From assembly GCA_946800325.1 (NCBI GenBank), contig OX326960.1, forward strand, positions 55,326,855 to 55,390,854: a DNA stretch of 64,000 nucleotides, given 5' to 3'. Positions 42,251 to 53,985 of the stretch are shown piece after piece. The position numbers and the translations under genes were made by a program. The notes below the pieces were generated by a model. That model saw only the letters and a list, made by a program, of their open reading frames with translations, did not search any database and was not told the DNA's origin. Each line of letters starts with the position of its first letter. Position 1 is the stretch's first letter. The stretch comes from Luzula sylvatica. Taxonomy: Eukaryota > Streptophyta > Magnoliopsida > Poales > Juncaceae.

Positions 42251-42493
42251 CATCACCAGCAATTAACCGTTAATCGAACCTGAAATTAAACAAGCATTAC
42301 GAGAAACCTAAATCGAATCAATCGAAGCATCAAAGCTCGCCTGATTGGCGGTGAAATTGCTCGTATGTACCACTGGTCAATCGAAGCTCACCCGATCGGT
42401 ACCAGTAAATTGCTCGTTACCACTCGCCTGACATTGCTCGTCCGTTCAAATTACTTCAAGCAGGCGTCGCCTGTTCCATGCCTCCTCAGTTCC

Positions 42494-43542
42494 TGTTGGG
42501 AATTCGCCCGACCCCGGGCCCGCGCAGCGGATATGAAGGCCCGGTCCGGTTCCCTAAATCCAAGATCACGCCATGACTTCGAGGGTACGATGCAAAGTAG
42601 GATAGACGATTACCAGCGTGAAATTGATCACGCACGACGGGTTGATCGCTCGCATCCTTTTCTTCCTTTGGTGTCACGTTGGTGACTAGCCCGTGCGTCA
42701 CGTACCACACGTCTCCCACCGTCTTGACACGCGTCCGGTTGTCTTCATGCGTCCCGTTTCCGATTCGCTCGTTTCCGTCTCCGACAGATTTCGTTCCTCC
42801 GAATCGATCACAACCGAAAGAGCCCCAGATGTTGCTCCTCTACTTGTATCCACCTTGACTCGTAAGACGTCGGTCGCGGGTGCAACTGCCTAGACGAAGC
42901 ACCGGCGAACTTGCTCGATTGATTGATTCTCTTCTCCGGAAAAACTATTTTTCTCGGTTCTCTCTCTTTACACCCTTTCACTCAATAGAAATATGTCTCT
43001 CAATATATCTGGAATATTATGAATATTCTGAATGAATTCATATCTGGATTGACCAGAGAGAGAGAGAGAAACATCCTATTTATATCACATAGGATTAGGA
43101 TTGGCCAAAAGACATGTATATCCAATATATACTCTTTCACACAGAAAGTTGCATGAATCTGTCCCGTATTCTATCCATACGAAATTGGTAAATTTCTCTG
43201 ACAGAAAATCAACCAACACGAACATTGTATATAATCTTATTATATACACTACCCAATTTGGCCTGGCCCAATTGGAGTTCGTATGCAAAAGTTATGACTG
43301 TTGTACTAACTTATGTCATACTGTTGCACCCTTTCGGTATTTCATAGAAACGACCCTGATACTTCGTTCATATGAAATATATTTCTACATGAAGGTTGTA
43401 GATAATCTTATTATCTATCTAACCCAATTTGAACCATTCAAATTGGATTTTCCTACTGAAAGATATGACCACGAATGTACGCTTACATTCATTTATCCTT
43501 GTGTACACTTTTACGGTTGATCCTGAAACTGTATTTCCTTCA
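42494..43542 (-). repeat. 3' LTR of the old Copia element
   Basis: Plus-strand ends TGTTGGGAATTC and TTCCTTCA. The next bases GTCTCCCACTCAATTTC are the polypurine-side sequence also found after the young element's LTR at 47280. Confidence 0.92.
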
Positions 43543-44020
43543 GTCTCCCACTCAATTTCAGATCTACCTAAAAGGTACTCATGCATATCCAATATGCACG
43601 ATTTTAGAGAATATAGCTCGCATATCAAATACCAAGCTACGCACATCTTATGTGCCAATTTTATAATCAAGCCCGACTTAGTACGACTCGTTGTGTGACC
43701 AGGTAGGTTCGGTTAACGATGGCAGTAGGCTGTTTCCATAGCACTACAAGCCCATGAGCAGGATCTAGTCACTCCATCATGGCTACCCATGTTAACACGA
43801 AGAATGATTGTGATCATTGTGCCTATCTCGAATAGCGGTCATTAGTTCTCTTGTTAGCGATATCCGTTAATCAAAAGGCATGGTTATAGTCATCCTTATA
43901 TTTTGATTAACTATACTTATTCCTCGAGTCCGAATTGAGTTAACAAATTTTAATCGATATTAACCGTTTGTGTGTTCGACTCGTATCTAAAGGCATGGTA
44001 TCTACAAATAAATCATTTGT
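43543..44020 (-). other. 3' non-coding interior of the old Copia element
   Basis: Parallels 47280-47700 of the young copy, then jumps to sequence equivalent to integrase end (about 50150), marking a deletion of the RT-RNase H half. Confidence 0.75.
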
Positions 44021-45790
44021 GTGTTCGACTCGTATTCATCAACTCTTGATGAAGTCGTGTCAACATTCATCGGTACAATGTTCATTTTCAGATCTCGAAC
44101 TCTTTCGAGATTTATTCTACTCCCGCTAGCCCGCATAGAGATTAGCAACATCAAGTTTCAAACTTGTGCGCATCGAGTCCTCCTCCAAGAAGGCATCTCT
44201 TCGAGCCACGAAAATCTTATTTTCGTCGGAACGTTAGAACCAATACCCTTTAGTTTCCTTAAGGATATATGTCATGAACGAACAATTTTCAGATTTGCGA
44301 TTGAGTTTAACCGAAACAAATTTCGAAATATACTCACATCCACAAATATGTACAAATGACAACTTCGGAACCATTCCGATCCATATCTAATATGGCGTCT
44401 TTTATACCGATTAGAAGGTTTATGGTCCATATCATATATGTAACCATTCATTAGTGCCACTGTCACAAGGGCGTATCCCCAAAACATTTTTGGGAGATCC
44501 GTTTGAGTCATCATTTATCGAACCATGTGCAACATGCGTTCAATTCCTCTTTTCGGACACATCTCAATGTTCCGAATAAAGGTAATCGTGAAACGATTCC
44601 ACAATCATAAATGATCATCAATATTCATAACTCAAATATCGCCTCCTCGATCCTATCGAAAAATTTAGCTCAAATACTCGCCTTCTCGATCCTATCGAAA
44701 AGCTTTGATTTTCTTGCTTAGTTGATTTCGTATTTCGTTTTGAAACTCTATGAACCTTTCAAAATCTCCGTTTCGATACACATTAAAAAGATATTTTCAT
44801 ATCTACTTTAACCGTCCATAAACGTAACAAAATACTGATAGCCTCCTCTTGCCTCCGAACTTATCGGAACATTTACATTTAAATGTAATTTCCAATAATT
44901 CGTTGGATCTTTCTCCAACCTTTGGAGAATGATGCAATTTGTCGTCTTTGCCTAATAAATAAGTATCGCATTTAACCAATTGAATCTAATTCGATTGATT
45001 CTAGTAATCCAACATATGGAATCTAGATACGTGTATCTCGTTTATATGGCCATGACGGCAACGCCAAAAGAAGCAATCAACTTCTAGGTTTAATCCTCCT
45101 CGGATTTCACCGTTCTTTGAGTCATTAGTTTGGACAACTCCTTGTCCGAACTTTCTGTTTGGAAAATATTTTCCCAAAATATCCTTAGACATACATTTCT
45201 TTCGATCCCTCCTTTGAATTATAAGGACATCCACGCATCTATATACATTGGATTCCTCGGATACTCCGAGCATCTCCAATTCAATTTTAAATCGCATCTC
45301 ATGCAATTCAGGGATCGACTTATCTATCGAATGCATATGATATTCGGTCACGAAGATCAAATCTCGTACCAACAACACATGAGTGTTAATCAAAGATCCA
45401 TAAGGTGTCTCAAAATTAACCAACTCTTTGAGCCGCATTGAACCATTCAACGCGCTCTAGCTCTTGAAACTATTTCATGAGCGTTCTGTTTTATTTTCAT
45501 ATACACCCGAATTCTCAAAACAATTTTGAGAAATTTGCGTCTACACATGCCACCACAAGGCATGTAATATTGTTCGATTCCTTCTTAAAGTGTATCGAAC
45601 CCGGCTTTCTCTAAAGCCAAAACCTCGAACCCCGAATCTACCGTTTCCGTGTCCAACACGTTCATTTAAGTCTAAGAACTATTCTTTGACTATCAAGGTT
45701 AATTATGGTAATTCCGACCCAAAAGCCATCTATCATATCGATCTCATCGATATATATTTGGTGTCGCTTGAAAACATGATTCTAAATGGA
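44021..45790 (-). pseudogene. Decayed gag-protease-integrase of the old Copia element
   Basis: Read on the minus strand, the pieces align in order with the intact polyprotein at 48442-52413: gag (45450-45790 and 45270-45450, SIDKSIPELHEM), the pre-integrase domain (CFFWRCRHGHINE at about 45060) and integrase (DLPKMFWGYAL at about 44500). There are many frameshifts, stops and short deletions. Sequence corresponding to reverse transcriptase and RNase H is missing. Confidence 0.85.
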
Positions 45791-46304
45791 TGATGAAGAT
45801 TAATCTCCTAACCGTGCGTACTTAATCTATATGCTTATATGATGAATATATGAATAGTGTTATTTTATCGAATCGATAACCCTCATACCGATACGGGACT
45901 CCAAGTCCATAACACCCGAGATCCATATTTCGCAATCCTCCCACAAGTGACGAAGGCCTATCGAGTGGGATCTCGCTTATTTAGGTAGGATATAATCCAA
46001 TCGCATCATATGCGACTCTCGAACATTTTAGAATTTCGGTGATGGATCGTATCACATACAATTCCAGTTCTGTGTGTGCATTCTAACTATGCCCCGAACT
46101 CCAATCGGATTGGCTTGGACGGTTAAGTCATAACCATATCAAATGTATCGTTCAAATGAACTACTCACGTGCATGACGAAGGCCTAGAAACACGTAAGTC
46201 CCCATTTAACGCTTGCCACCCATTAGTACCATCAACATGTGTGCATGACGAAGGCCTAGAAACACACATATTGTGATACAAATTTCGATGGTTGATGATA
46301 TGGA
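45791..46304 (-). other. Leader of the old Copia element, left half
   Basis: Similar to the young element's leader at 52430-52960. It contains three GACGAAGGCC words where the young copy has GTCGGCTTTGGCC. It is cut at ATGGA by the young insertion and resumes at 54961. Confidence 0.75.
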
Positions 46305-47279
46305 TGATGGGGAATATCCCCGGCCCCGGGCCCGCGCAGCGGATATGTAGGCCCGGTCCGATTCCCCGATTCCCGAGATCACGCCACGACTTCGAGGGTA
46401 CGATGCAAATAGAAGGTTAGATCCATACCAGTTCCAAATTGATGGAACACGAAGGGTTGATCGCTGCCTCCTATTCCTTCGGTCACGTTGGTGACTTTAC
46501 GCGCGTCCCATACCGTGCGTCCTTCACCGTTCGTTCCCGTTCTTCGATCCTTCGGTTCGATCACAACGGAGAGCCCCAAGTGTTGCTCCTCCACACGTAT
46601 CCACCTTGAGTCGGAAGACGCCGGACACGGATACACCTGCCTAGACGATGTATCGATGCATTTGCTTGATCTCGATCGATTCTCTATTAATCTCTCTTCG
46701 TGCCTTTTCACTCACAAAAGATCAAATCTGAATTTGCTCTTTTCTTGTGTCTTGGGCAGAATATTGCTTTGAATTACTTCTGAATTCCTTAGTGAAGATG
46801 AGAGAGAATATCCTATTTATACCTAATAGGATAAGGATTAGCCAAAAGGCATGTATATCCAATATACACCCTTTCACACAGAAAACTGTATGAACCTGTT
46901 CAGTATTCTGTCCAGACGAAATTGATAAATTTCTCTGACAGAAAATCAACCAACACGAAAGTTGTAGATAATCTTATTATCTACTCAACCCAATTTGGCC
47001 CAGCCCAATTGGAGTTCGTATGCAAAAGTTATGACTGTTTTACTAACTGTATGTCATACTGTTGCACCCTTTCGGTATTTCACAGAAACGACACTTATAC
47101 TTCGTTCATATGAAATATATTTCTATATGAAGGTTGTAGATAATCTCATTATCTATCTAACCCAATTTGAACCATTCTAATTGGATTTTCCCACTGAAAG
47201 TTATGGCCACGAATGTACGACTACATTCGTTTATCCTTGTGTACACTTTTACGGTTGATCCGAAACTGTATTTCTTTCA
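46305..47279 (-). repeat. 3' LTR of the young Copia element
   Basis: Starts TGATGGGGAATATCC and ends ATTTCTTTCA (plus strand). The short open frames here have identical counterparts in the other LTR and are not genes. Confidence 0.95.
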
Positions 47280-48441
47280 GTCTCCCACTCAATTTCAGAT
47301 CTACCTAAAAGGTACTCATGCATATCCAATACGCACGATTTTAGAGAATATAGCTCGCGTATCAAATACCAAGCTATGCACATCAATGTGCCGATTTTAT
47401 TATCAAGCCCGACTTAGTACGACTCGTTGTGTGACCATGTAGGTTCGACTTAACGATGGCAGTAGGTTGTTTCCAATACCTACAAGCTCATGAGCGGGAT
47501 CTAGTCACTCCATCATAGCTACCCATGTTAAACGAAAAATGATTGTGATCATTGTGCCTATCTCGAATAGCGGTTACTAGTTCTCTTGTTTACGATATCC
47601 GTTAATCAAAAGGCACGGTAATAGTCATCCTTATAATTTGATTAACTATACTTATTCCCCGATTCCGAGTTGAGTTAACAAATTTCAATCGATATTAACC
47701 ATTAATATCATTGACTGTGGCCACAGTTTTCGTTAATCGACTCATCGAGCGGCGCCTAAGAGATATCTCTTCCTTTCGGAATAAACAATTCCTATCTTGG
47801 AGACTCACATTGAATTCCGTGTTTCGGACAATACCCAATGATGACCCTTTTAACTCCCTGTTACGGTGAGCGTAAGATCATATCAAAGCATTGTGTTACG
47901 CACGTAACGCAATCAATGATCCCCTCAAGTATGAAGAATCTAAAACCCCATCCGTCGCAAGTCCATCTATAATGACTAAACCATGTCATGGTCTCGCGGC
48001 TTCGGTCATATCCAATATATGTAACCTAACATATATCTACGTTCCCGATTCGACAAACACCTTTGTCCCATGATTAGCAAAACATAATCATCTCCTCGGC
48101 AAACGTACTAGTGTACGCGTTCAGTCTATTATCCAATAATAGAAATGCTTCTCTCTTAAGCAAGCTGATTCGCGACTAGGGATGTTTAGAAATGACACTT
48201 TAAGTGTGACGGTTTCGCTGCACATGGTCCTCAACCATGTCGACGTCCACACAAGTTCAAATCAAGGTTCATGTAACAATCATATTACACAACCTAGCAC
48301 ACAGTTTTCATATAAGATAGATGCAAAAATGAAAAATTTTAAAATTCTGAAATTGCATTACTATAAGATAAGTTTGGGGTGATACAACATTTACTAATCT
48401 ATTAGACTAATCTCGTCCTACGAAACTATCGTTTTAGATAA
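47280..48441 (-). other. 3' non-coding region between gag-pol and the 3' LTR
   Basis: About 1.16 kb without a convincing ORF on either strand. The LTR-proximal end reads GAGTGGGAGAC on the minus strand, a plausible polypurine tract. Confidence 0.65.
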
Positions 48442-51400
48442 CTAACTACTCTCTTCCTCCTCTAGGTATCTCAAACCTATAGCTTTCGCATGATAATCGT
48501 GCTTAGCTTGCGAGAGTGGCTTAGTAAACGGGTCCGCAACATTCCTGTCAGTATCAATCTTCTCAATGATCACATCCTTCCTTTGCAAAATCTCACGGAT
48601 CAAGTGAAATTTTCTGAGTATGTGCTTGGAGCGGTGATGTGCCCTCGGTTCCTTGGACTGTGCTATTGCGCCCGTATTGTCGCAATACACAACTACAGGT
48701 TCCGAGATGCTCGGGACTACACCAAGCTCCGACACAAACTTCTTGATCCAAACCGCCTCCTTTGCCGCTTCGGAAGCCGCAATATACTCCGATTCAGTTG
48801 TAGAGTCTGCTATCGTGGGTTGTTTGGAACTTTTCCAAACTACCGCTCCACCATTTAGACAAAACACGTATCCGCTTTGTGATCGAAAGTCATCGACACA
48901 TGTTTGGAAACTGGCGTCGGTATATCCATTGATGACCAACCCGGATGTCTTTCCACCATAAATTAGAAATTGATCCTTAGTTCTTCGTAAGTACTTAAGG
49001 ATGTTCTTAACCGCGATCCAATGCATATCCCCTGGATTAGATTGGTAACGCGAAACGACGCTCAAAGCATACGACACATCGGGGCGCGTACAAATCATGG
49101 CATACATAATTGATCCAACCGCCGAAGCGTATGGAACAATACTCATCGCATTCTTATCTTCGCTCGATGTCGGACATTGAGCTTTAGAATACGATATGCC
49201 ACTCGACATTGGAAGAAGTCCTTTCTTCGAATTTTGCATTGAAAACCGTTTCAACACTTTGTCGATGTACGTGCTTTGACTCAAGCCGAGTAACTTCTTG
49301 GATCTATCTCTATAAATCCTCACGCCTAATATATAGGCGGCCTCGCCCAAATCTTTCATAGCGAAACGAGTATTTAAATATTTCTTAACATCCGTAAGCA
49401 TCGGAATGTCGTTTCCTATGATCAAGATGTCGTCTACATATAGTACAAGAAATACTACGCAGCTCCCACTAACCTTCTTGTAAACACAAGGTTCTTCTAC
49501 GTTTTTCACGAAATTATATTCTCGTATAACTTCATCGAAACGTATGTTCCAACTCCGAGAAGCTTGCTTCAATCCATAAATGGATCGTTGCAATTTGCAC
49601 ACTTTATTCGGACTCTTCGAATCGACAAAACCCTCGGGCTGTGTCATGTACACATCCTCTTCTAAGTTCCCGTTAAGGAATGCGGTTTTGACATCCATTT
49701 GCCAAATCTCGTAGTCATAATACGCAGAGATAGCAAGTAAGATCCGTATGGATTTAAGCATAGCTACTGGTGAAAACGTTTCTTCATAGTCGACACCATG
49801 AATTTGTTTGAAACCTTTCGCCACAAGCCGTGCTTTATAAGTGTTCACATTCCCATCCATGTCGGTCTTCTTCTTGAAAACCCACTTACATCCCACTGGT
49901 TTAACCCCGGGAGGTGGATCAATCAAGTTCCAAACTTGATTATCGTACATGGATTGAATCTCGGATTTCATGGCAGTTTGCCATTTATCGGAATCCTCGC
50001 TTTTCATAGCCTCGCGATAAGATGTCGGTTCATCATCTATGAATTCGACTTCATCGTCATTTGCCACGATAAAACCATATCGTATAGGCTCTTGACGAAT
50101 CCTACCCGATCTACGAATTGCGCCTTGTGCACTTGACTCCGGATCCTCAACATTTGAGGAAACCGGATCAACGTTCATCGGTTCAACGTTTGTTTGCGGT
50201 TCTCGAATTTCTTCGAGATCTATTTCATATCCATCCATTCTTTTAGATATAAATTCCTCCTCTAAGAAGGTACCTCCACGAGCAACAAACACTTTGTTCT
50301 CGTATGGATGATAGAAATAATATCCCTTTGTTTCCTTGGGATAACCTACAAATAAACATTTTTCAGATTTGGGATCGAGTTTATCCGCGATTAATCTGCG
50401 GACATAAGCTTCACATCCCCAAATCTTAACGTAAGACAATTTCGGAACTTTTCCGGTCCATATCTCATATGGTGTCTTAGGTACCGATTTAGAAGGTATG
50501 CGGTTTAATAAGTAAGCCGCTGTCTCTAGGGCATATCCCCAAAACGATTTTGGAAGGGAAGTTTGACTCATCATGGATCGAACCATGTCCAACAAGGTTC
50601 GATTCCTCCTCTCGGACACACCATTCCATTGTGGCGTTCCTGCCGGAGTCCATTGTGGAACTATTCCACAATCTTTTAGATGATCTTCAAACTCATAGCT
50701 CAAATATTCGCCACCTCGATCCGATCGAATGGCTTTAATTTTCTTGCCAAGCTGATTTTCAACTTCGTTTTGAAACTCTTTGAATCTTTCAAAGGTCTCC
50801 GCTTTCGTACGCATCAAATAAATATATCCATATCTACTATGATCGTCCGTAAACGTAACAAAGTATCGATAGCCTCCTCTTGCCTCGATACTCATCGGTC
50901 CACACACATCGGAATGTATGAGTTCCAATAGATCGTTGGACCGCTCTCCGACTTTGGAGAACGGCGCCTTAGTCATCTTGCCAAGCAAACAAGATTCGCA
51001 ATTCCCAAATGAATCCAATTCAAATGAGTCTAGCATTCCATCTTTATGGAGTCTAGCAATGCGTTTCTCATTCACATGACCGAGACGACAATGCCAAAAG
51101 AAAGTCCGATTATCAACTTTAGGTTTAATCCTTTTTGCATTAACGTTATATATAGACTTATTATTTCCGTGGTCGAAATCCAACACATAAAGACCATTTT
51201 CTAACAGAACATTTCCATAGATAATAGAATCCTTACATATCGAAAACTCATTATTCCTAATAACGAATTCATAGCCATCATTGGCCAGTTTCGACACACT
51301 TATTATGTTCTTACATAATGTCGGTACATAATAACAATTATTTAGTACTAAAATAAGTCCACTAGGTAAAGTCAAATTAACTACTCCTACGGCAAACGCA

Positions 51401-52413
51401 GCAACTCTTGCTCCATTCCCGACGCGTAGATCGACTTCACCCTTTTCCAACCTTCGACTATTTTGAAGAACCTGCATATTTCGACAAATATGAGTCCCAC
51501 AACCGGTATCCAATACCCAATTAGTCATAGTGGAAATATTAACTTCAATAACGTTAATACCTGAGAGGCCGGTCGCTGAAACCGCCTTGCCCTTCTTCAC
51601 CTCCTCGAGGTAAGACTTGCAATCGCGCTTCCAATGTCCAGCCTTGTGACAATGAAAACACGTCTCATCCTTGGATTTCTCCTTTCCCCTTTTATTCGGC
51701 TTCGAACGTTTCTTAGCCGAACCGCCCTTGGACTTTGATCTCTTACGATCCTTATTCTGAATTGTGAGAACATTTCCGGCAACTCTTGCCCTGTTCTCTC
51801 CGGACGACTTTAACGTCTCCGATTCAAAATTCTTGAGCATTCCGTGAAGCTCAGGGATCGTCTTATCCATCGAATGCATGTGATAGTTAGTCACGAACGG
51901 AGAAAATATTGGAGGAAGTGCACACAAGATCAAATCTTGTTGCATAATCTTCGACAATTTCTCTCCTAACTTCTCAAGACGGTCTATGAGAGCTTGCACC
52001 TTCAAAACGTGAGAGCTAACCGAAGACCCCGAAGGCATCTTGCAATTTACCAACTCTTTGAGCGTACTGAACCGTTCAATACGCTCCTGCTCTTGGAACA
52101 TTTCCTTGAGCACAACGTCTATGATGTGCGCATCCGAGTCCTCAAACTGCTTTTGAAGACTAGCGTCCATACATGCCAACATGAGGCACGTAACATCATT
52201 TGAGTCCTTCTTAAGTTTCTCAAACGCGGCCTTTTCTTCGGCCGTAGCATCGGGGCCCGGTTCCACTAGTTCCGTATCCAATACGTGACTCTTGCCCTCT
52301 TGCCTGAGAATTATTCTCAGGTTTCGGTGCCAGTCAAAGTAGTTCCGACCCACTAGCTTATCCTTTTCTAAAGTCGATCTAATCGACATGGTGTTGGTGT
52401 TACTAGAAGACAT
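48442..52413 (-). CDS. Intact Copia gag-pol polyprotein (1323 aa)
   Basis: Encodes everything needed for reverse transcription and integration in one frame. Gag is about 1-250 (UBN2-like, EKDKLVGRNYFDWHRNLRI). The CCHC zinc knuckle is C252-C255-H260-C265. The protease has active-site DTG at 302-304. The pre-integrase HHCC domain uses H441, H446, C472 and C475. The integrase catalytic triad is D502, D565 and E601. The reverse transcriptase contains MDVKTAFLNG at 906 and the YVDD box at 992-995. RNase H has D1166, E1209 and D1245, ending near VADPFTKPL. The domain order PR-IN-RT-RH defines Copia. I see no stop, frameshift or missing catalytic residue. The start is the first ATG after a 1.57-kb leader. 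The gag style suggests a Tork/Bianca-type lineage, but I do not assign it. Confidence 0.97.
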   Translation of the reverse strand: MSSSNTNTMSIRSTLEKDKLVGRNYFDWHRNLRIILRQEGKSHVLDTELVEPGPDATAEEKAAFEKLKKDSNDVTCLMLACMDASLQKQFEDSDAHIIDVVLKEMFQEQERIERFSTLKELVNCKMPSGSSVSSHVLKVQALIDRLEKLGEKLSKIMQQDLILCALPPIFSPFVTNYHMHSMDKTIPELHGMLKNFESETLKSSGENRARVAGNVLTIQNKDRKRSKSKGGSAKKRSKPNKRGKEKSKDETCFHCHKAGHWKRDCKSYLEEVKKGKAVSATGLSGINVIEVNISTMTNWVLDTGCGTHICRNMQVLQNSRRLEKGEVDLRVGNGARVAAFAVGVVNLTLPSGLILVLNNCYYVPTLCKNIISVSKLANDGYEFVIRNNEFSICKDSIIYGNVLLENGLYVLDFDHGNNKSIYNVNAKRIKPKVDNRTFFWHCRLGHVNEKRIARLHKDGMLDSFELDSFGNCESCLLGKMTKAPFSKVGERSNDLLELIHSDVCGPMSIEARGGYRYFVTFTDDHSRYGYIYLMRTKAETFERFKEFQNEVENQLGKKIKAIRSDRGGEYLSYEFEDHLKDCGIVPQWTPAGTPQWNGVSERRNRTLLDMVRSMMSQTSLPKSFWGYALETAAYLLNRIPSKSVPKTPYEIWTGKVPKLSYVKIWGCEAYVRRLIADKLDPKSEKCLFVGYPKETKGYYFYHPYENKVFVARGGTFLEEEFISKRMDGYEIDLEEIREPQTNVEPMNVDPVSSNVEDPESSAQGAIRRSGRIRQEPIRYGFIVANDDEVEFIDDEPTSYREAMKSEDSDKWQTAMKSEIQSMYDNQVWNLIDPPPGVKPVGCKWVFKKKTDMDGNVNTYKARLVAKGFKQIHGVDYEETFSPVAMLKSIRILLAISAYYDYEIWQMDVKTAFLNGNLEEDVYMTQPEGFVDSKSPNKVCKLQRSIYGLKQASRSWNIRFDEVIREYNFVKNVEEPCVYKKVSGSCVVFLVLYVDDILIIGNDIPMLTDVKKYLNTRFAMKDLGEAAYILGVRIYRDRSKKLLGLSQSTYIDKVLKRFSMQNSKKGLLPMSSGISYSKAQCPTSSEDKNAMSIVPYASAVGSIMYAMICTRPDVSYALSVVSRYQSNPGDMHWIAVKNILKYLRRTKDQFLIYGGKTSGLVINGYTDASFQTCVDDFRSQSGYVFCLNGGAVVWKSSKQPTIADSTTESEYIAASEAAKEAVWIKKFVSELGVVPSISEPVVVYCDNTGAIAQSKEPRAHHRSKHILRKFHLIREILQRKDVIIEKIDTDRNVADPFTKPLSQAKHDYHAKAIGLRYLEEEESS

Positions 52414-53216
52414 ATTCTACAAATGAAATAAAAGATTGATTACTAACGTTGCGTACTTATCTTATAGGGCTTATATGATGATTATATGATAGTGTTATTT
52501 TATCGAATCGATAACCCTCATACCGATACGGGACTCCAAGTCCATAACACTGAAGACCCATATTTTACGATCCTCCCACAAGTTGCTTTGGCAGACGAAT
52601 GGGATCTCGCTATTTAGGTAGGATTATATCCAATCACATCCAATGCGACTCTTGAACCTTTATAGGATTTCGGTGATGGATCGTATCCAATACAATCCCA
52701 GTTCCGTGTGTGCATCCTATCTATGCCCCGAACTTCCAATCAAGTCGGCTTTGGCCTCAACCCTTACTGGCTAGAACGGTTAAGTCACAACCATACTCAT
52801 CGTATCGTTCAAATAAACTACTAATAAGTCGGCTTTGGCCTTAACCCTTATCAGTCCCTATTTAACGCTTGCCACCCCGTCGATGACTACAATAACCCAT
52901 GTCGGCTTTGGCCTTAACCCATGTGAGACGTAGTACCGATCATAGTGGTTGTGAATATGGAAGGCATTTCCATGACTTAAATATTATGAGGGATCATGCC
53001 GTTGCACGTTTCTAAATCCGTGACATAATCCAATTATATCACTATCACAAGATTTTCATAAATGCATATGTATTTATTTGGGAGTCTAATTATCCTAAAT
53101 AATTATCTAATTATATGCTAGTATGATTGATGCCGATCAAATCGATATAAAGAACTCAAAATTCCAAGTTGTGTAGCCAAAGTTATCACGAAAACAAAAT
53201 CAGCAACCAGAAACCA
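52414..53216 (-). other. Copia leader, gag-proximal part
   Basis: Non-coding. It contains repeated GTCGGCTTTGGCC(T)TAACCC words at about 52750, 52828 and 52902. Its counterpart in the older element is split between 45791-46304 and 54961-55140. Confidence 0.7.
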
Positions 53217-53730
53217 GTCCGTTGCAACGCAACATAGTCCGTTGCAACGGACCTCCTGTATACTTGGCACTCCGTTACAACGGAATACCAGTCCGTTACA
53301 ACGCTATTTATTCCGGAGTTTGGCCAAAATTGCCAGAAACAGGTCCGTTGCAACGCAACCTTGGTCCGTTACAACGCTATTTTCTGCAAACCTTTGTCCA
53401 AATTTCCAGAAACCTGTCCGTTACAACGCAACATATAGTCCGTTGCAACGGACAAAACTGCGTAGACATCCGTTATAACGGACCCAGTCCGTTACCACGG
53501 ACTCCAATAGACACCATTGGCATCCCCGCAACCTCGTATCTGATACAGGTTCCGTTACAACGGACTCCAAGTCCGTTGCAACGGAATATGCGTTTTTCAC
53601 AGTTCTCTTCACACCCCCGTAACCTATACAGGGTCCGTTGCAACGGACTCCAAGTCCGTTACAACGGAATATGTGTTTTTTCGAAAAATTCTCAATTTCC
53701 TGTATCTGCTACAGTGTCCGTTATAACGGA
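53217..53730. repeat. Array D of CCGTTGCAACGG palindromes in the Copia leader
   Basis: Nine perfect CCGTT-NN-AACGG palindromes (centres GC, AC, TA) plus about seven variants ending AACGC or ACGG. They often occur in pairs joined by ACTCCAAGT or a similar 9-10 bp linker. Minus-strand transcripts would carry them 260-770 nt downstream of the primer site. Confidence 0.92.
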
Positions 53731-53972
53731 CTATGCGATTTTTTAACTGCTGTTTTCGCTCGTTTCCAAAACGATCAATCATGAAACCTTTTCACGATTA
53801 TTCCTAGATACTCTCAATCAACTATTGATCGATCTCTAGCGAATTTCACTTGTGATTTTAATGGAATTTGACATTCTAAATATGTAACATCATGCAAACG
53901 GTTACGAACTTTGATAACCCGTGCGTATATCTAATATACGACTATGATTCGACCCTCGAATCGATGGCGATC

Positions 53973-53984
53973 GCTCTGATACCA
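53973..53984 (-). other. Primer binding site, initiator tRNA-Met type (young Copia)
   Basis: TGGTATCAGAGC one base after the 5' LTR, the standard plant Copia primer. Confidence 0.92.
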
Positions 53985-53985
53985 C

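Noticed and set aside
46379..46949. Identical 110, 94 and 75-codon frames, repeated at 54060-54630
   Set aside because: Duplicate exactly because they lie in the two LTRs; no protein family is recognised and they overlap each other.
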